In this document: one piece after another, positions 10,858-22,781 of the stretch
How the letters are laid out: each line of letters starts with the position of its first letter
Numbering within the stretch: the stretch's first letter is position 1
DNA from: Kingdonia uniflora
Taxonomy: Eukaryota > Streptophyta > Magnoliopsida > Ranunculales > Circaeasteraceae
DNA: 64,000 nucleotides
NCBI GenBank assembly: GCA_014058105.1
Contig: JACGCM010001272.1
Coordinates: forward strand, 4,154,001 to 4,218,000
Reading direction: 5' to 3'
The notes under the pieces: model-generated
What the model saw: only the letters and a program-made list of their open reading frames with translations
Databases searched by the model: none
Told to the model about the DNA's origin: nothing
Position numbers and translations under genes: made by a program

Positions 10858-11990
10858 CTATTCTTCTCGCTTCGGGCGTACAACATTAAAACTTTCCCCA
10901 AGCCCTGACAAAAGTAAGGCAGGGAAAGGTATAAAAGTATCAACTACAGTAGGAGACGCATTCAACAGCTTCGTAACTCTCGGTATTAGATTATCTATAT
11001 TAGATAGCCGTGCTAGCTGCAGGTCATACTCCATACCGTGTTCAGACGAAGCAGCCAAAATCGAATCACGCTCTTGCTGCAATTTTTCTACATCAGCATG
11101 CAATATAGCCATAGTGCGCAATGTAGCATCATCTGCAGTTAACAACATAGCTTCACCGAGCTCGGTCTTCACTTTGTTTAGTTCGTCGTCAAGATCCTTG
11201 CATCGATCTGCCAGAATCCTTTTCTCCTATAGCAACGAATAGCTATATTGCTTCGTTATCTGCATACTACGCCCCATCTCCTCCTTCAAAAGTTACAACT
11301 TATCACATACCTTTTAAAAATACATGCTCTCGTCGTCTGCGGCCTCCACCAACTGTTGCGACTCTTTATACTTTACATGGAGCTCCTCATAAACCTCATT
11401 ACCTTGCATACACTATAGTATCAAGGCCTGCTTTGCCCGGTCAAGATCGGTAATCCCTGTGTTACACTTATTAATGGTTTCATTCAGCTCTCGGCCTATC
11501 TTGGAACATGCTTCCTCATGGATTCTGGCATGGTCACTTTTTCTCCGATAAGAGTCTCGAGCTTTACATAAATCCCGGATCATCTTTTTCAGACGCTCTC
11601 GTATATTACGAAGTTTAGCATCCTGCTTCTTTAATAGATTAGCTTTATCTGTCACTGTCGATTGATAATACAACAGATCGTTATTATGTTTTTCAATCGT
11701 ACTCGACAGATCCAAGACTTGTTGATTCACAGTCATGGTTTCCATTTTTTTTCCTCTTTAAAGACTCTTTCCACAACTTGGCTTCATTATGGGCAGTCAA
11801 TATCTCTGCATCCTTACTTGACAACTCTACAGTTAGAGCATTCAGCCGACTCTGCAGCTCCAATATATCAGCCACCAGCTTCGAGTTCAACAAGGTCGTA
11901 TTTTTAACCACCAACGAACACTTCTACAATTATGCGGTCAATTCTTTATTTGAAGCAGAGAGTTCGTCCTACTCATCGACACCAGCCTAG
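10858..11990 (-). pseudogene. antisense gene of Tat element, 3'-terminal coiled-coil part
   Basis: Read on the minus strand from an acceptor (TTCTTCTAG) near 11990. One continuous coiled-coil can be followed through LNALTVELSSKDAEILT, then IEKHNNDLLYYQS, KLRNIRERLKKM and, after stops at 11413-11415 and others, VKTELGEAMLLTADDA to the final ESFNVVRPKREE and stop near 10858. Stops between the pieces are mostly of the Q-to-stop kind. It is the end of the antisense gene that starts at 15397. Confidence 0.6.
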
Positions 11991-12139
11991 AAGAACAAAT
12001 TACAAATGGTATACATCTATCAACAAATTTTCATGCAAGCAAGACATATCATTCAACAACATTTATTACAACATCAAGCTATGATACACAAATCAACTAC
12101 ATTATGCAGAGCACAATTATATGCCACAGTTTAGTTGGC

Positions 12140-12751
12140 TTATGATTGAACCCTACTACTACTCGCATCTACTTGCAAAGGTTCATTGAAGATTACGACC
12201 TCTTGAGGATGGGTCTTATGCCGTGCGTGAGGTAACAGATCTTCGACCTCCTCCTCCTCAGACGCTTCAGCTCGCCGTTTCGAGGTTGAAGCTCCTCCAC
12301 CCTTATTACCTTTTGCAAACCATATATTTTCAACCTTATCATTCTCTACCTCAACATCTTTACCACAGCTCAAGATATAACATCTAAATTTATTTTCTAC
12401 TCTCTCGAGCTCGCCCCCATAAAACATGATCACATCGACTATCTGAGGTTCATGATCTATGTTACTAGCACGTTTTCCCTGCTTTGGAGTAAGATACTTC
12501 TTCAAGTGCGATTGGGACATTTGCAGACGTTTCTGCGTATCTAGTAAATGCACTTCTGATAATGTCACTCTCTTCTCCGAGCTCTGCAACAACTTATTAC
12601 ACTCCACCTTTTCCCTCTCCAGACATGCATTATGATCCTTGCATCGCTCCAGTTCATCACAAGCATGCCTCAGATCATTTTCTAATTGTGCTTGGACCCT
12701 TCTATTTTCCTTCTTTATATTGAAGAAAAGGATCCTCATCATTCTTCGCCC
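12140..12751 (-). pseudogene. antisense gene of Tat element, coiled-coil exon with acidic tail
   Basis: A 200-residue open stretch preceded on the minus strand by CTTTTGTAG, a good acceptor, at 12752-12760. It is a coiled-coil (ENDLRHACDELERCKDHNA, LLDTQKRLQMSQSHL) followed by a basic/acidic tail (STSKRRAEASEEEEVEDLL). No enzymatic motif is visible. It may be an exon of the same antisense gene or its natural C-terminus. Confidence 0.6.
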
Positions 12752-12849
12752 CTACAAAAGTTAAGCTCATCAGGCATTACACCTATACCACCCCATATGA
12801 TTGATATACCCGCCCAAACTGAGCATCTTTTCACCTCTATGTTATGACG

Positions 12850-13277
12850 ATTACGCGCTTCTTGCGCTAAGAATTTCACCCGAGCTGGATCTGACACGAT
12901 TACAGTTCTAAGTAGGCCTCCTTCAAGCCCCGCTCACTATCAACTTCAGCCTTAAAGTAAAGTGTCAAAGACAATAACGACCTTTGACACTCTAACTTAT
13001 CACTCTCATCTACGAACTACTTATCCTTAAGGGATTTCCAGAATAAGACAAACCTATCGCTCTCTTTCTGTTAAACCTCATCCCTCTTAATTTGTATCTT
13101 CCCATATCTACATTGAAGCTCGAATAACTCCTTAAAAGTGTTATCAAAATTGGACTTACGTAGACGTCTCTCATATTCAAGTTTATTGTGTACCTGTTGA
13201 GTGCGAATGATAGAATCCCTTGCTCGACTCAAGGCCTTCTCCATCTCGATCACTTTCCCCCTCAAACGAACTACCTC
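12850..13277 (-). pseudogene. antisense gene of Tat element, exon 4 (coiled-coil, broken)
   Basis: Begins on the minus strand after TTTGCATGTAG (acceptor at 13278-13279). It reads EVVRLRGKVIEMEKALSRA, EYERRLRKSNFDNTFKELF and QIKRDEV, then continues in the same frame through several stops. The phase-0 join from the proposed donor at 13440-13441 is consistent. Confidence 0.55.
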
Positions 13278-13441
13278 CTACATGCAAATTATACATTCAC
13301 CATCAAACAACATATACCAACAGCAATAGAAAAAATTCAATTCTCAGCAAAAAAGAGTTATCACCACTACAAGGGACAAGTTCGACCAGACACTTTAAAA
13401 ACTATGTTACAGCTACATAATTAAGGATTAGCTCTTGCTAC

Positions 13442-13915
13442 CTCTTTGACTGTGTCATCAGCCACTAAAGAAGCCGGTATCTGCTCAAAAGGTCGATCAA
13501 CTGCTAGAGAGGCTTCTTCATCCAGGAAAACTATCTTACTATACTTCTCAACGATAGTAAGAGCGACATCATCTTGAGTTAACCCCCAGTGGTAGAAGGC
13601 TTTAACAAGATTATTTTGACCAGCCACCACAGTGTCGATAGTCTTTTTCGCAGCATCTTCGATCTCCTTCTTCAAGACAACAATTTTTGCCTTAAACTGC
13701 TCCTTCAACACAACAGTCTCTGCCTCGAACTGCTCCTTCAACATAGCTTTCTCTTTTTCCATCTGGTTCTTCAACTCCTCAGATAGTGCAGTTTGCTCTT
13801 TATCGAACTGCTCCCTCAGTGCAGCTTTCTCTGCATCATGTTGCTGAACCAGGTCAGTACGATCCCCAGCACCTTCTTGCAATACCTCGAAGGCCGAGTC
13901 CCATGCAGCAGACAA
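13442..13915 (-). pseudogene. antisense gene of Tat element, exon 3 (coiled-coil)
   Basis: Acceptor GTGGTGCAG ends at 13916 on the minus strand; the exon opens LSAAWDSAFEVLQEGAGD in phase 0. It is a long coiled-coil of repeated KEQF-type heptads (LKEQFEAETVVLKEQF). No stop interrupts it. The donor is either GAG|GTAGCA at 13441, or the frame simply ends at the stop at 13421. Confidence 0.6.
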
Positions 13916-13998
13916 CTGCACCACAAGAACAATATAGCAGAGTTATCAGTCAGATCATTTCTCAAACACAGATAATCATACAGCAACAATATACATAC

Positions 13999-14492
13999 AT
14001 GTGTAATGCTGGACTTAATCTCATTATTTAAACGCGGTGGATCATGTTTAGCCAGGTCGTGCGATGTCTGCCCCACCACACCGAGATCGAGGTTTTTTGA
14101 GGATGTTTTTTTAATTTGGCCCTCTTGCCCCTGCTTCTTCACAGGAGGCACCATATCTGCAATAGCATCTACCACCTTGACCTCCACCTGTGGTGCCTGC
14201 ACAGAAGCCGTTTGCTCCGAAGCTGACAATGCCCTTTTTCCTTTAAGTCGTCAACTTTTCAAGGTCGAAGTATCCGTATCACAGATAGGAATCTCTGCCA
14301 TCCCATCAAAAGTAGATCCAGAAGTTGCCATAACTCGATTTTAATGAGCTCATCGAACTTTTGGATCTACAGAGTTTAGCCGCTTATCTCTACGGATACC
14401 TAACTCTCCAAGTACTTGGTTCAGATCGGTTCCTTCCCAAGATACGACGTCAAACAAGCTCGATGTATCAGAAACACCTTTTGGATTAGGTT
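13999..14492 (-). pseudogene. antisense gene of Tat element, exon 2 (three premature stops)
   Basis: Runs from acceptor GATTTGGTAG (14493-14494) to donor CAT|GTATGT at 13998. Length 494 plus the one base carried over from exon 1 is 165 whole codons, so the exon chain is in phase. It reads NPKGVSDTSSLFDVVSWEG, later GSTFDGMAEIPICDTD and EQTASVQAPQVEVKVVDA. Stops TGA, TAA and TGA lie in frame and look like decayed CGA or CAA codons. Confidence 0.65.
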
Positions 14493-14571
14493 CTACCAAA
14501 TCAACAACAAATTATGTTAGCAGTTTGCAACAAGTTAAAAGATGAAATACAGACAGAATGTAGACACTTAC

Positions 14572-15397
14572 TCTCGTTAAAATTCTTATATAACAGCTCG
14601 AGCGCCGGTTCCCCAAGTACTTGCATACAATTACCCCTCACCATTACAAGATGGTCGCACCAGGGTCTCCCAGCAGATTCAAAGTCAAAATTTTTTGGCC
14701 TAGCCGAATCACTATACAAGTATCCACTCTTCCGATCTTCAATGTATTTCAACTTATAATACTTCAAGACATCGTCCGCAATGAACTGTCTTGCAATATC
14801 ACCGTCTCTCCATTTATTGTTAAGGGCTTCACAGACCCTCATCATATCGAACACATTGCCATTTAATTGGGCAGGACAACTCTTTAGAGCATTCATTACC
14901 CCCTTCTGGAAAAAAGTTAGGGGAATGCTCAACCCGTATACGACCTGGTTCAGGAAGCAGAGGAACCCTTCCTCTACGACCTCCGAACCAATACCGTTGT
15001 AATAAGAAATTTCTACATCATCTTCTATATCCATATCTATCTTACATTGATTTAAAGAAGGCACTTGATAGTGTTCTATCTTACCATCTGATCTCACAAG
15101 AGTCCTAAACCATAACCCTTCATTCATTAGATAACGCCCCCATTTTCCATCTACTTCTTTCTTATACTTGGAAAATTTCTTCCCTACATCTACATCAACA
15201 GGATACTTAAAGTATTCCCCAACCTCAATCTCCACTAGTAATCCTTCATTTACCCCAGAATGAACTGTAGCCAGAATATCAACAGCTAAAGTACCCCTCA
15301 CCTCTGAATCATCCATAGTCCTGCCAGATGACGATGATTCCTCACTACTAGAGGATACCATAACTTTACTACTGGGTTTCAAATTTTTGACACGCAT
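14572..15397 (-). CDS. antisense gene of Tat element, exon 1, putative gypsy-type transposase (PF04195-like) domain
   Basis: ATG at 15397-15395 opens 275 uninterrupted codons ending at a consensus donor AGA|GTAAGTG (14571-14570). A Ser/Glu-rich start (residues 13-30) is followed by a globular domain: FLCFLNQVVYGLSIPLTFF, MNALKSCPAQLNGNVFDM, DVLKYYKLKYIEDRKSG, AGRPWCDHLVMVRGNCMQV. I recognise this pattern as the 'putative gypsy type transposon' family (PF04195), found as an additional ORF in plant Ty3/gypsy elements; its activity is unknown. Exon 1 is free of stops while the sense pol is riddled with them. The gene as a whole is broken downstream. Confidence 0.7.
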
Positions 15398-17599
15398 CTA
15401 ACACATACAAAAAAGGTTATTCAGTACTTTATAATCAAACAGGCTTTATCCCTCACCCATACCCAACAAGTCATCAATCTACCAAGCAAGCCACTACAAT
15501 CTAATATGGCATTCAACAAACACACTATCTACCGCAACATAAAAGATAGAAGTAGAGATACTAACATGTACTAGAAGAGCAACAGTCATCGACTCTAGTC
15601 AGCACTTGTACCTCAGACGGCAAAACTTTGTTCTTTTTAGCAAGATCACACAACAATGGAGGACTTCATTCAAAGTTTGAAGACTTTCTCTCTCTAGAAA
15701 TGTTTTTTCCTCTCTCTGCAAATGAATGTGGTCTATGGGAGAGAGAAAGACGAGTTTTTATATTATTACTCAGTTTCTAAAATGGCGGCTATTTGGGACA
15801 CACGTCAGCATCCTCTCTCCTAACAGACACGTCTTTTTATTTGCCCTCATCATGATTTCTAGAGTAACGTGTTCTGTTATCACGTCTGTCTCTTTCCTCT
15901 GCCATTATTAAATGCAAGGACTCACTGCCCAAGAAAATTTGTCTAGATCATGTAGCATAATTTCTTACGTACAACAACAACCTTCTGTGGCTGCACGAAC
16001 CTGCTATGCCTTTTATAGCATGATTCCAGTTCAAAACCCTAGTACAGTTTTTACGGCTGTCACTTACCTTACTTTTGATCAAATAGAAGCAGAAAATTAG
16101 CCACAAATCCTGCTCCAAATATATCGCATGCCATTATTATCACAGATGCAGAAAAATGATGACAAAATGACCTTAACAAACACAAATCATTTTATCATAC
16201 GACTTTACATGTAATTACAAATAGATGGAATGATTTCCCCACCAATAGGTCTCTCATCCTCTTCAGCAAGCTTATCTAGTGCGATTTCTCGAACTACTGC
16301 CCCACGCAGAAGTTCGCAAAACACACCACATCAGAAATGACGTTCAACAACCTCGATAGGAATCCTACCTTCACTGGTATATTCAAGAAACTGCGACTAA
16401 GTTCTCAAAATGATCAACAGTTATTCAAGTTCACTATGACAATACTCCCACAACAAGACCATATATGGAGCTCAAAAGATATCATGAATTTATCATCATA
16501 ACAGACATGACAACAATATATTTCAACTAGGCAACAAGGATATAACACGATCTACACAGTTCAAATATACTTCATCCAACTCAACAACACTTCGATCTAC
16601 ATATTTTCGACCTATGTCATCTTTGACTAGTTTGATAATGTTCCATGGTGTCCTACAACAGTTTATTCAAACAGTTTCAAACACTTACAAGACAAGATAA
16701 TAAAGTTCAAATTTATTATTCAAGACAAACAATTTATAAGGACGAATACTTCAGTCAGTACAAAAATTAAGATTACAAGTTCTATAGACAAATATTTTTT
16801 TTACAAAGAATAACCCACTTTACACATGACAGTGCAACACTTGAGCAGAAACAATGGTGGGCCCAACATAAGAACTCAAAGCCCAAGAAACGGCACTGAA
16901 GTTAGGTAGATGACAAAGTTAATCCCACCACTCCTCCGTAAACCCCATTATCTCCGCAACCACTGAAGACGAAGGACCACCTCCACCATTACAGCACCCA
17001 ATCCTTCACAGGGTATCGGCAGTACTTCTCAGACGACTTCTATTCCTTCTCATCTTTCGCCGCCACCGCATCCTCTACAAGCATCCGCAGACAGGCCCGA
17101 CGATGAGCAGCAAACAAGACCATGTAGTGGAAGTGCCACATTTGATGATAATCATCCTCTGCCTCCTCTACTTCTTCCAACGTCATCCCATAAAAAGTTG
17201 GAGGAACAAGGATTGGAGTTGGCAGAGAAACACTTTGGTTACCAAAATAACGAGTCTGAAGACTCATCATCTTGCTCTACACTCTCTCCTCATAAGCCTG
17301 ACGACGAGTAGTCACCATCACTATTACTTATACAAATCCAGACGAATGACAGGATAAACCAAGATGAACAGCGAAAGCAATTGGTCACCATTTTTTATAT
17401 AGCAGCAGCATTTAAATGCAAGCCACCACTTCCAAGAAAGTCTTTATCACAAGCACACATCTCCAGCAACATTTTTGGGAGACCCAACAGCCAAAACAAT
17501 TATACCTACAGATACCTAGGAAACTATCAATGCAGCATTTAAAATGACTGGACTTCTCAACCAACACCACTCGATACACACGTTTCTCCTGCTATTGGC
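15398..17599. other. Tat element 3' region, little coding signal
   Basis: AT-rich region between the antisense gene start and the polypurine tract. It should contain the antisense gene's promoter. A minus-strand frame at 17270-17040 reads LPTPILVPPTFYGMTLEEV and EEAEDDYHQMWHFHYMVLF. It is acidic and has no family I recognise; it may be a remnant of another antisense exon. I see nothing else. Confidence 0.5.
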
Positions 17600-17613
17600 T
17601 GAGAGGGGGCAGT
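17600..17613 (+). promoter_or_regulatory. polypurine tract of the Tat element
   Basis: TGAGAGGGGGCAGT lies directly before the 3' LTR start, where plus-strand synthesis is primed. Confidence 0.75.
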
Positions 17614-18288
17614 TGTAAGGGCTTATTTCTAATCCTCATACTCAGCCCGATATTCAAGCTCACATAGTTCGTATAAACATACTGATAGCCAACTAAGGGT
17701 TAAAAGCAAGCAGATCACAATGCAGACTTCCACACCTACAGTTCGAGAATACTGAAGCGACTAGTAACATCGCACTACAGAAGATACTCAGTCGACCATC
17801 AAAAGTTCGTATACATACGAACATCGTTAGAGATCATATCTTCATCAGCAGTTCCAAGTTACAGCTAAGGTCATCAATAGATCCGTTACAGATCAACAAG
17901 TATCAAGACGTTACAAAAGACATCATAAAGACTCATCAAATACGGACGACCAAAACGTATGTCATCAATGTAACCAACGGTCATATTATAAGACCTATAA
18001 AAAGAGACTTGGAGATTAGAATCCAGGACGGCTATTATCATCTACAGAACCCTGAGAGAAAGTAATCCCTACCAAAGCTCAGATATTCAATCTATTTTTC
18101 TTTGTAATAGCTAGCATCTATATAAACACTATTCTTTCATAAATCCTCAGGAGAGGTCGTGGTTTTTTACCCATTTAAGGGTTTTCCACGCTAAAACTTG
18201 TGTTAATTGCTTCTAGTTCCTAGTCAATATTCTATATTTCAAGGGTGTAAGGCATTATCTTCGTCCAACACGAAAATAGGCTATTACA
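17614..18288 (+). repeat. 3' LTR of the Tat element
   Basis: Identical in length (675 bp) to the 5' LTR and colinear with it. About two thirds of the roughly 34 differences are transitions. Confidence 0.93.
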
Positions 18289-18982
18289 CTTCTAATATGA
18301 CATGTTTCCTTCTCAAAACCTGTTTAGCCACAATTTATGTCCCATTATCTCTAAAAGTAGATATCCTGCTTGATTTTTGGTTCTAATGGTATTTTAAGCA
18401 AAAGATTTAGTCAATGTGTGCTACGATGCAATTGTGACTTGTAGCAAAACAAAACATGCCTATTGTGACCATAATGCTCTATTTTGCCATTTTTTGTATG
18501 ATTTTTTTTTTCAAGATTCCCATGCATGGATTGCTTTCTGGGCTTAATAGGCCTCCATACTTGATCATTTCGTTTTACAAACTCCAAATTCCCATTCACC
18601 AGCCTACAAAAAGTTGGACTATAGTATAATCTCATGGTCAACTATTGTCTAATGTACTACGCTGAGCCATAGTAACCCTTCTTTCCCTCCACGGGTAAGA
18701 GACAATTGTAACCTATGTTGTATGTACCCAGTCCATCCTCTCAATTAAAGGTCCTAATTTTAGACTCAGTCGAGTCGAGATTTGAGCCGGGCCTAAACAC
18801 AATAATCCCCAAATCGAATTATCCAAACCAAGCTCTCTTAATTAATTAAATTACCTTGTCAAATAATACCAGCGACAACTACTCACAGACCTCCACGTGT
18901 CCATCTTATGCACCTTTAACCTCCCCTCCTCTCTCAAACAACAAAATACCAATCCAACAATCACCACTTCTTCTTCAACAAA

Positions 18983-18983
<1 letters not shown>
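18289..18983. other. intergenic and 5' flank of the membrane-protein gene
   Basis: No coding similarity seen. The right-hand part must hold the promoter of the gene at 19030. AATTAATTAAATTA at 18838-18852 is AT-rich but not a clean TATA box. Confidence 0.5.

Positions 18984-19021
<38 letters not shown>
18984..19021 (+). repeat. (CT)n-(TG)n microsatellite in the 5' leader
   Basis: About 14 CT repeats followed by about five TG repeats, ending nine bases before the proposed start codon at 19030. Pyrimidine-rich leaders are common in plant genes. Confidence 0.85.
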
Positions 19022-19029
19022 TTGAAGAA

Positions 19030-19776
19030 ATGTCAGGTGGAGTAGGAGCAACATGCAACGACGTCAGCCTTGTTTCTAAAGAAGCAGAGGACGAAAGACC
19101 CATGAAGATATCATCATCATCATCACCCCCAAAGACCAATAGAGCCTTGCTCAACTTCCGTCAACTCAACGCTCTAGCCCTCATTGTTGTATTCTCAGCG
19201 AGCGGTATGGTAAGCATTGAAGACTTTGTATTCCTTATCTTCTCATTCATCTATATCTACTTCCTCTCCAAGGTCGCATTTCCTACTACTTTTCCTAGCG
19301 AAACCCCTATATTCGGCGAGAATAACAGGTTACTGGGTATTTACGTGTTGTTTGGGGCGTTGATTGGGTTGTTCTTACCTATTGGGTACATATTTCATGG
19401 TATTGTTGAAGGGGATAAGTTGGGGATTAAAGCAGCATCACCCCATGTGTTTTTATTGGCGAGTCAAGTGTTTATGGAAGGATTAACGTTTTCGAGCCGG
19501 TTTTCGTTGCCGATAAGAGTGTTTGTACCGGTGTTTTATAATGCTAGGAGGGTGTTAACGATTGTGGATTGGTTGAGAACTGAGATTGGGAAGGTTGATG
19601 AGGAGTTTAGTGGGTCTGAGATGAGATTGTTTGTTGGGAGAGGACTTGCGATTGCGAATATGGTGTTTTGGTGTTTTAATTTGTTTGGGTTCTTGTTGCC
19701 TGTTTATCTTCCTAGAGCTTTTAAGAGATATTATGGTGTTACTAGTGCTGGTGACAAGGTTAAGGCTAAGGACTAA
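19030..19776 (+). CDS. plant multi-pass membrane protein, DUF7733-type, intronless
   Basis: 248 residues. I start at the ATG at 19030 because MSGGVGATCNDVSL resembles the conserved N-terminus of the plant family I recall as DUF7733; the in-frame ATG at 18856 would add 58 residues translated largely from the CT microsatellite. Residues 40-75 form the first hydrophobic stretches (ALALIVVFSASGMVS, FVFLIFSFIYIYFLS), followed by YVLFGALIGLFLPIGYIF, SPHVFLLASQVFMEGL and the last segment IANMVFWCFNLFGFLLPVYL. Between them SRFSLPIRVFVPVFYNARR is strongly conserved in family members I know. The frame is clean, unlike all its neighbours, so it is probably a working host gene. The role is unknown; the family name is from memory. 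Confidence 0.85.
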   Translation: MSGGVGATCNDVSLVSKEAEDERPMKISSSSSPPKTNRALLNFRQLNALALIVVFSASGMVSIEDFVFLIFSFIYIYFLSKVAFPTTFPSETPIFGENNRLLGIYVLFGALIGLFLPIGYIFHGIVEGDKLGIKAASPHVFLLASQVFMEGLTFSSRFSLPIRVFVPVFYNARRVLTIVDWLRTEIGKVDEEFSGSEMRLFVGRGLAIANMVFWCFNLFGFLLPVYLPRAFKRYYGVTSAGDKVKAKD

Positions 19777-20089
19777 AGAGGGTGTTGTTGTGACTTGTGA
19801 TTGATTTCTTGTTACATCTTTTGTGAATCTTTGATGTAATGTTGGGTTTTTGTAATGTTCTTAGTTTGTGATTTTGGTGTATTTTTTTATTATTATCTGT
19901 TTTGTAGTTTGAGATTGGGGTGCATCGTATCGATGTCGTCTGATATTCTTCCTCACCCTGCAATCTCATATTTGTGTCTTATATGAAACAGATCATTTGC
20001 GAGGAATTAAATGCTATCCAGAATGTTTAACTATTCCCTCGTGCTTATAGATTGCACTCATTTATAGATAACAGCTTTCCTGCTTTTAA
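19777..20089. other. 3' flank of the membrane-protein gene
   Basis: T-rich 3' flank; TTTTGTAATGTTC and similar motifs near 19845 could serve polyadenylation. No gene seen. Confidence 0.5.
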
Positions 20090-20471
20090 TAGCATCTCCT
20101 GAAGTACATGACTTTCGATTTTGAGGTGCGATATTCGTCCTCCAAGAGTACCTCACTCACTTGATTTTTCTCATCATTTTTACGTCTCGATTGGGCGCTC
20201 AAGTGTTGGGCGCCGGTTTGTTTTCTAATCGGGCGCCTAAGATTTGCGCGCCCAATTATTTTATTTTTTATTTTTAAGATAATCAAATCAAGCGCCTAAC
20301 AATTGGGAGCCTGATAAAATTTAAAAAAAAAAAAAAAAAAAGAAACAGGCGCCTAACATTTAAGCGTCTGTTAAAAAAACCAACTGAGGTACTCTTGGAT
20401 GAAATTGGACCTCAATTAGTTGGATTTTGGGTTTTTCCATCCAATTGAATGAGGTACTTTAGGAGATGCTT
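20090..20471. mobile_element. Harbinger-type MITE related to element C, 382 bp
   Basis: The ends are inverted: left TAGCATCTCCTGAAGTACAT, right the complement of AAGCATCTCCTAAAGTACCT. The sequence TAA flanks both sides (20087-20089 and 20472-20474), matching the 3-bp TWA duplication of PIF/Harbinger elements. Inside are GGCGCC-containing palindromic motifs like those near the ends of element C. No coding capacity. Confidence 0.75.
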
Positions 20472-21262
20472 TAAGCAAATTAACATTGTCGTTATCTCTT
20501 TTGCATTGTCACTTTATAACTTTCAACTGAGAGCCTTAAATATACCTTTCTAAATCAAACTTGCCCATTCAAAAGAACAACTAACTGAGAAATAATGCTC
20601 AAGAAAACAAATTTGTTGCCATAATTTTCAACATTTTCACCTAAGTACATAAATCAAGCCAAAGTTTCACAATACTTCCATAAGAGTATCTGTAGCAGCT
20701 AGATGAAGGATGATGTGGCAAGGTGGATTGCATCCTTCACCTTGTTCCACCCACATCAGCTAGGTGGATTGGCTGATATGGCCGCCCCAAACCCACCCTT
20801 TGGTGGATTTTTGGTAGATTGATGCCCCACATTTCTGAACTGCACGTATCTTTTAACCCAATGGAATGATGACATTTGTCAAGCTTTAAGTGGCTCTCAT
20901 GCCCCGTACTTCAGAATTGCACTTAAAATGTACACTCAAGATGGAGACACATGGACGATTGTCTTTCAAAGCTGGCTCAGAACTGCGCGGCTAGAGCCTG
21001 CATAAAAAAATTATTATTTCCCTCTCCATGTTTGGTTTTTTTGTGTGATTAGAAGGCCTATAGTTTTGGGCATACTTGTTCAACAAGAACCTCAACAACT
21101 ATATTTTAGGGCAAACTGGCAATAAGCTCAACAGTTAGTTTTTTTTATTTATAAAAATCATTCATCTTGTACACTCTATTCCCTTACTCTTATACACTAA
21201 ACTCTATTCTCTTAATCTTCTAAACTCTACTCTATTCTCTTGTTATCGATTTCACCCAATCA

Positions 21263-22600
21263 TGTCTGACCCATCACTCTCATCCTTGCCATTATCGTCG
21301 GGAAGCGAAGAGCTCTTCCGACGTCAAATTATAATGATGCATGAGTATTAGCAAGGTTTTCATGGAGATGGGAGAAGCGGAAGAAAAATAGTAAGATGCA
21401 ACATCATCACGGAGGCGGGTGTGTGGGGGGTAGGGGAGGGGGTAGTAAAATGGGAAGGATTGACAAGCAGAAAGGCTATGATCATAAATTGGGTAAGTTT
21501 AGCCTTAATCGGGATTATTTTGGTGCCAACCCAGTCTTCAAAGGTATTCTATTTCATCGTTGATTCCGTATGAGCGAAGGTGCGAATCAACGTATTCATG
21601 ATCAAGTTATTTCTGCAAACCCTTATTTTATTCAAAGAGAAAAAGTCTCTAAGACGTTGGGTTTATCGTCGTACCAAAAGATTATGTGCGTACATCGCAT
21701 GTTATGTTACGGTACGAGCGCAGAGGCCCAAGATGAATACATTCAGATTGGGGAGTCTATGGGTAATTTGAGTTTGAAAGAATTTTGCAAAATAATTATA
21801 ACACTATTCAAAGTTCAATACCTTAGATCTCCCGATGAAAATAATATATTACACTTGTTAGAAGTGAATAGATCGTGAGGCTTCCCGAAGATGTTAGGTA
21901 GTTTAGATTGTATGTATTGGAAATTGAAGAATTGTCCTACCGGGTGGGAATGACAATATATTGGGTCTAAGAAAATGTCGACAGTGATTTTAGAAGCGGT
22001 TGTATCGCAAGATCTTTGGATATGGCAAACATTCTTTGGGGTGCCCGTTCTAACAACGACGTGAACGTCTTGCATCAAGGGTGGCTTTTCAACAACTTGT
22101 CTGATGGAGTTGTGTCGCTATGCAATTACAATATAGGCACGGTCCCGCACACTATAGGGTATTATTTAGCGGATGAAGTCTATCCAAAATGGCAAACAAT
22201 TGTTCAAACCATAAGAAATCCATCCAACGATGTTGAAAGATATTTTGCAAATATGCAAAAAATATGCCGGAAAGACGTAGAGCGTGCTTATATAATATTG
22301 CAAGCTAGGTTTGAAATATTTGCGCACGGTACATGATTTTGGAAGCCAAGTGATTTAAAAAATGTTATGTACGCATGTATAATCATGCACAACATGATCG
22401 TCGAAGATGAACGTCATACTTACATCCGGCAAGTAGATATTGATCTCGAGTTTAAGAAAACCGTGGATACTTGGAAGGAGACGTTAAATCTAAGACACGT
22501 GATCAACAGTACTATGGTACAGTACATCAAGAAGATTCATGAAATTAGAAATGAAGGTGCTCATTTCCAATTACGAAATAAACTTGTCGCACATTTGTAG
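21263..22600 (+). pseudogene. Harbinger transposase (HARBI1-like DDE nuclease), element D
   Basis: ATG at 21263 (MSDPSLSSLPLSSGSEELF) matches the transposase start of element B. The nuclease domain reads GSLDCMYWKLKNCP (first D), SNNDVNVLHQGWLF (second D) and CRKDVERAYIILQARFE (E). It is broken by a TAG at 21348, frameshifts near 21400 and 22030, and stops at 21876 and elsewhere. A TATA-like TTTATTTATAAAAATC near 21146 marks the old promoter. Confidence 0.88.
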
Positions 22601-22781
22601 AATAAAAAAGGGGCGGAGTAATGTATTTTATTTGGAAGTTTGTAGTTTTATGTTGAAGTTGTAATGTATTTTCTCTACTTGATTGAAGTATGTTTTACAA
22701 AATACTTTGATTGATAACAATTTTATTCAAATAATGAAATGACATAGAACTTAAGAACTACTATTAATGATAAGTATTACA

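Larger units (their letters stand above)
3986..18288 (+). mobile_element. Ty3/gypsy LTR retrotransposon, Tat-type, full length, degenerate
   Basis: Two 675-bp LTRs bound a 12.95-kb interior. Order on the plus strand: gag, protease, reverse transcriptase, RNase H, a second (archaeal-type) RNase H, integrase, then a tandem repeat and a long antisense gene before the 3' LTR. A second RNase H and extra ORFs between pol and the 3' LTR are established marks of the Tat lineage. Hand alignment of the LTRs gives about 34 mismatches and no indels (about 95% identity). The flanking five bases are tatct (3981-3985) and cttct (18289-18293), so no clean target duplication remains. Confidence 0.93.

Noticed and set aside
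3981..18293. Five-base target duplication for the Tat element
   Set aside because: Flanks read tatct and cttct; they do not match, so I report none.
18856..19029. 58-residue N-terminal extension of the membrane-protein gene
   Set aside because: It is translated through a CT/TG microsatellite and lacks family conservation; the ATG at 19030 fits the family start.
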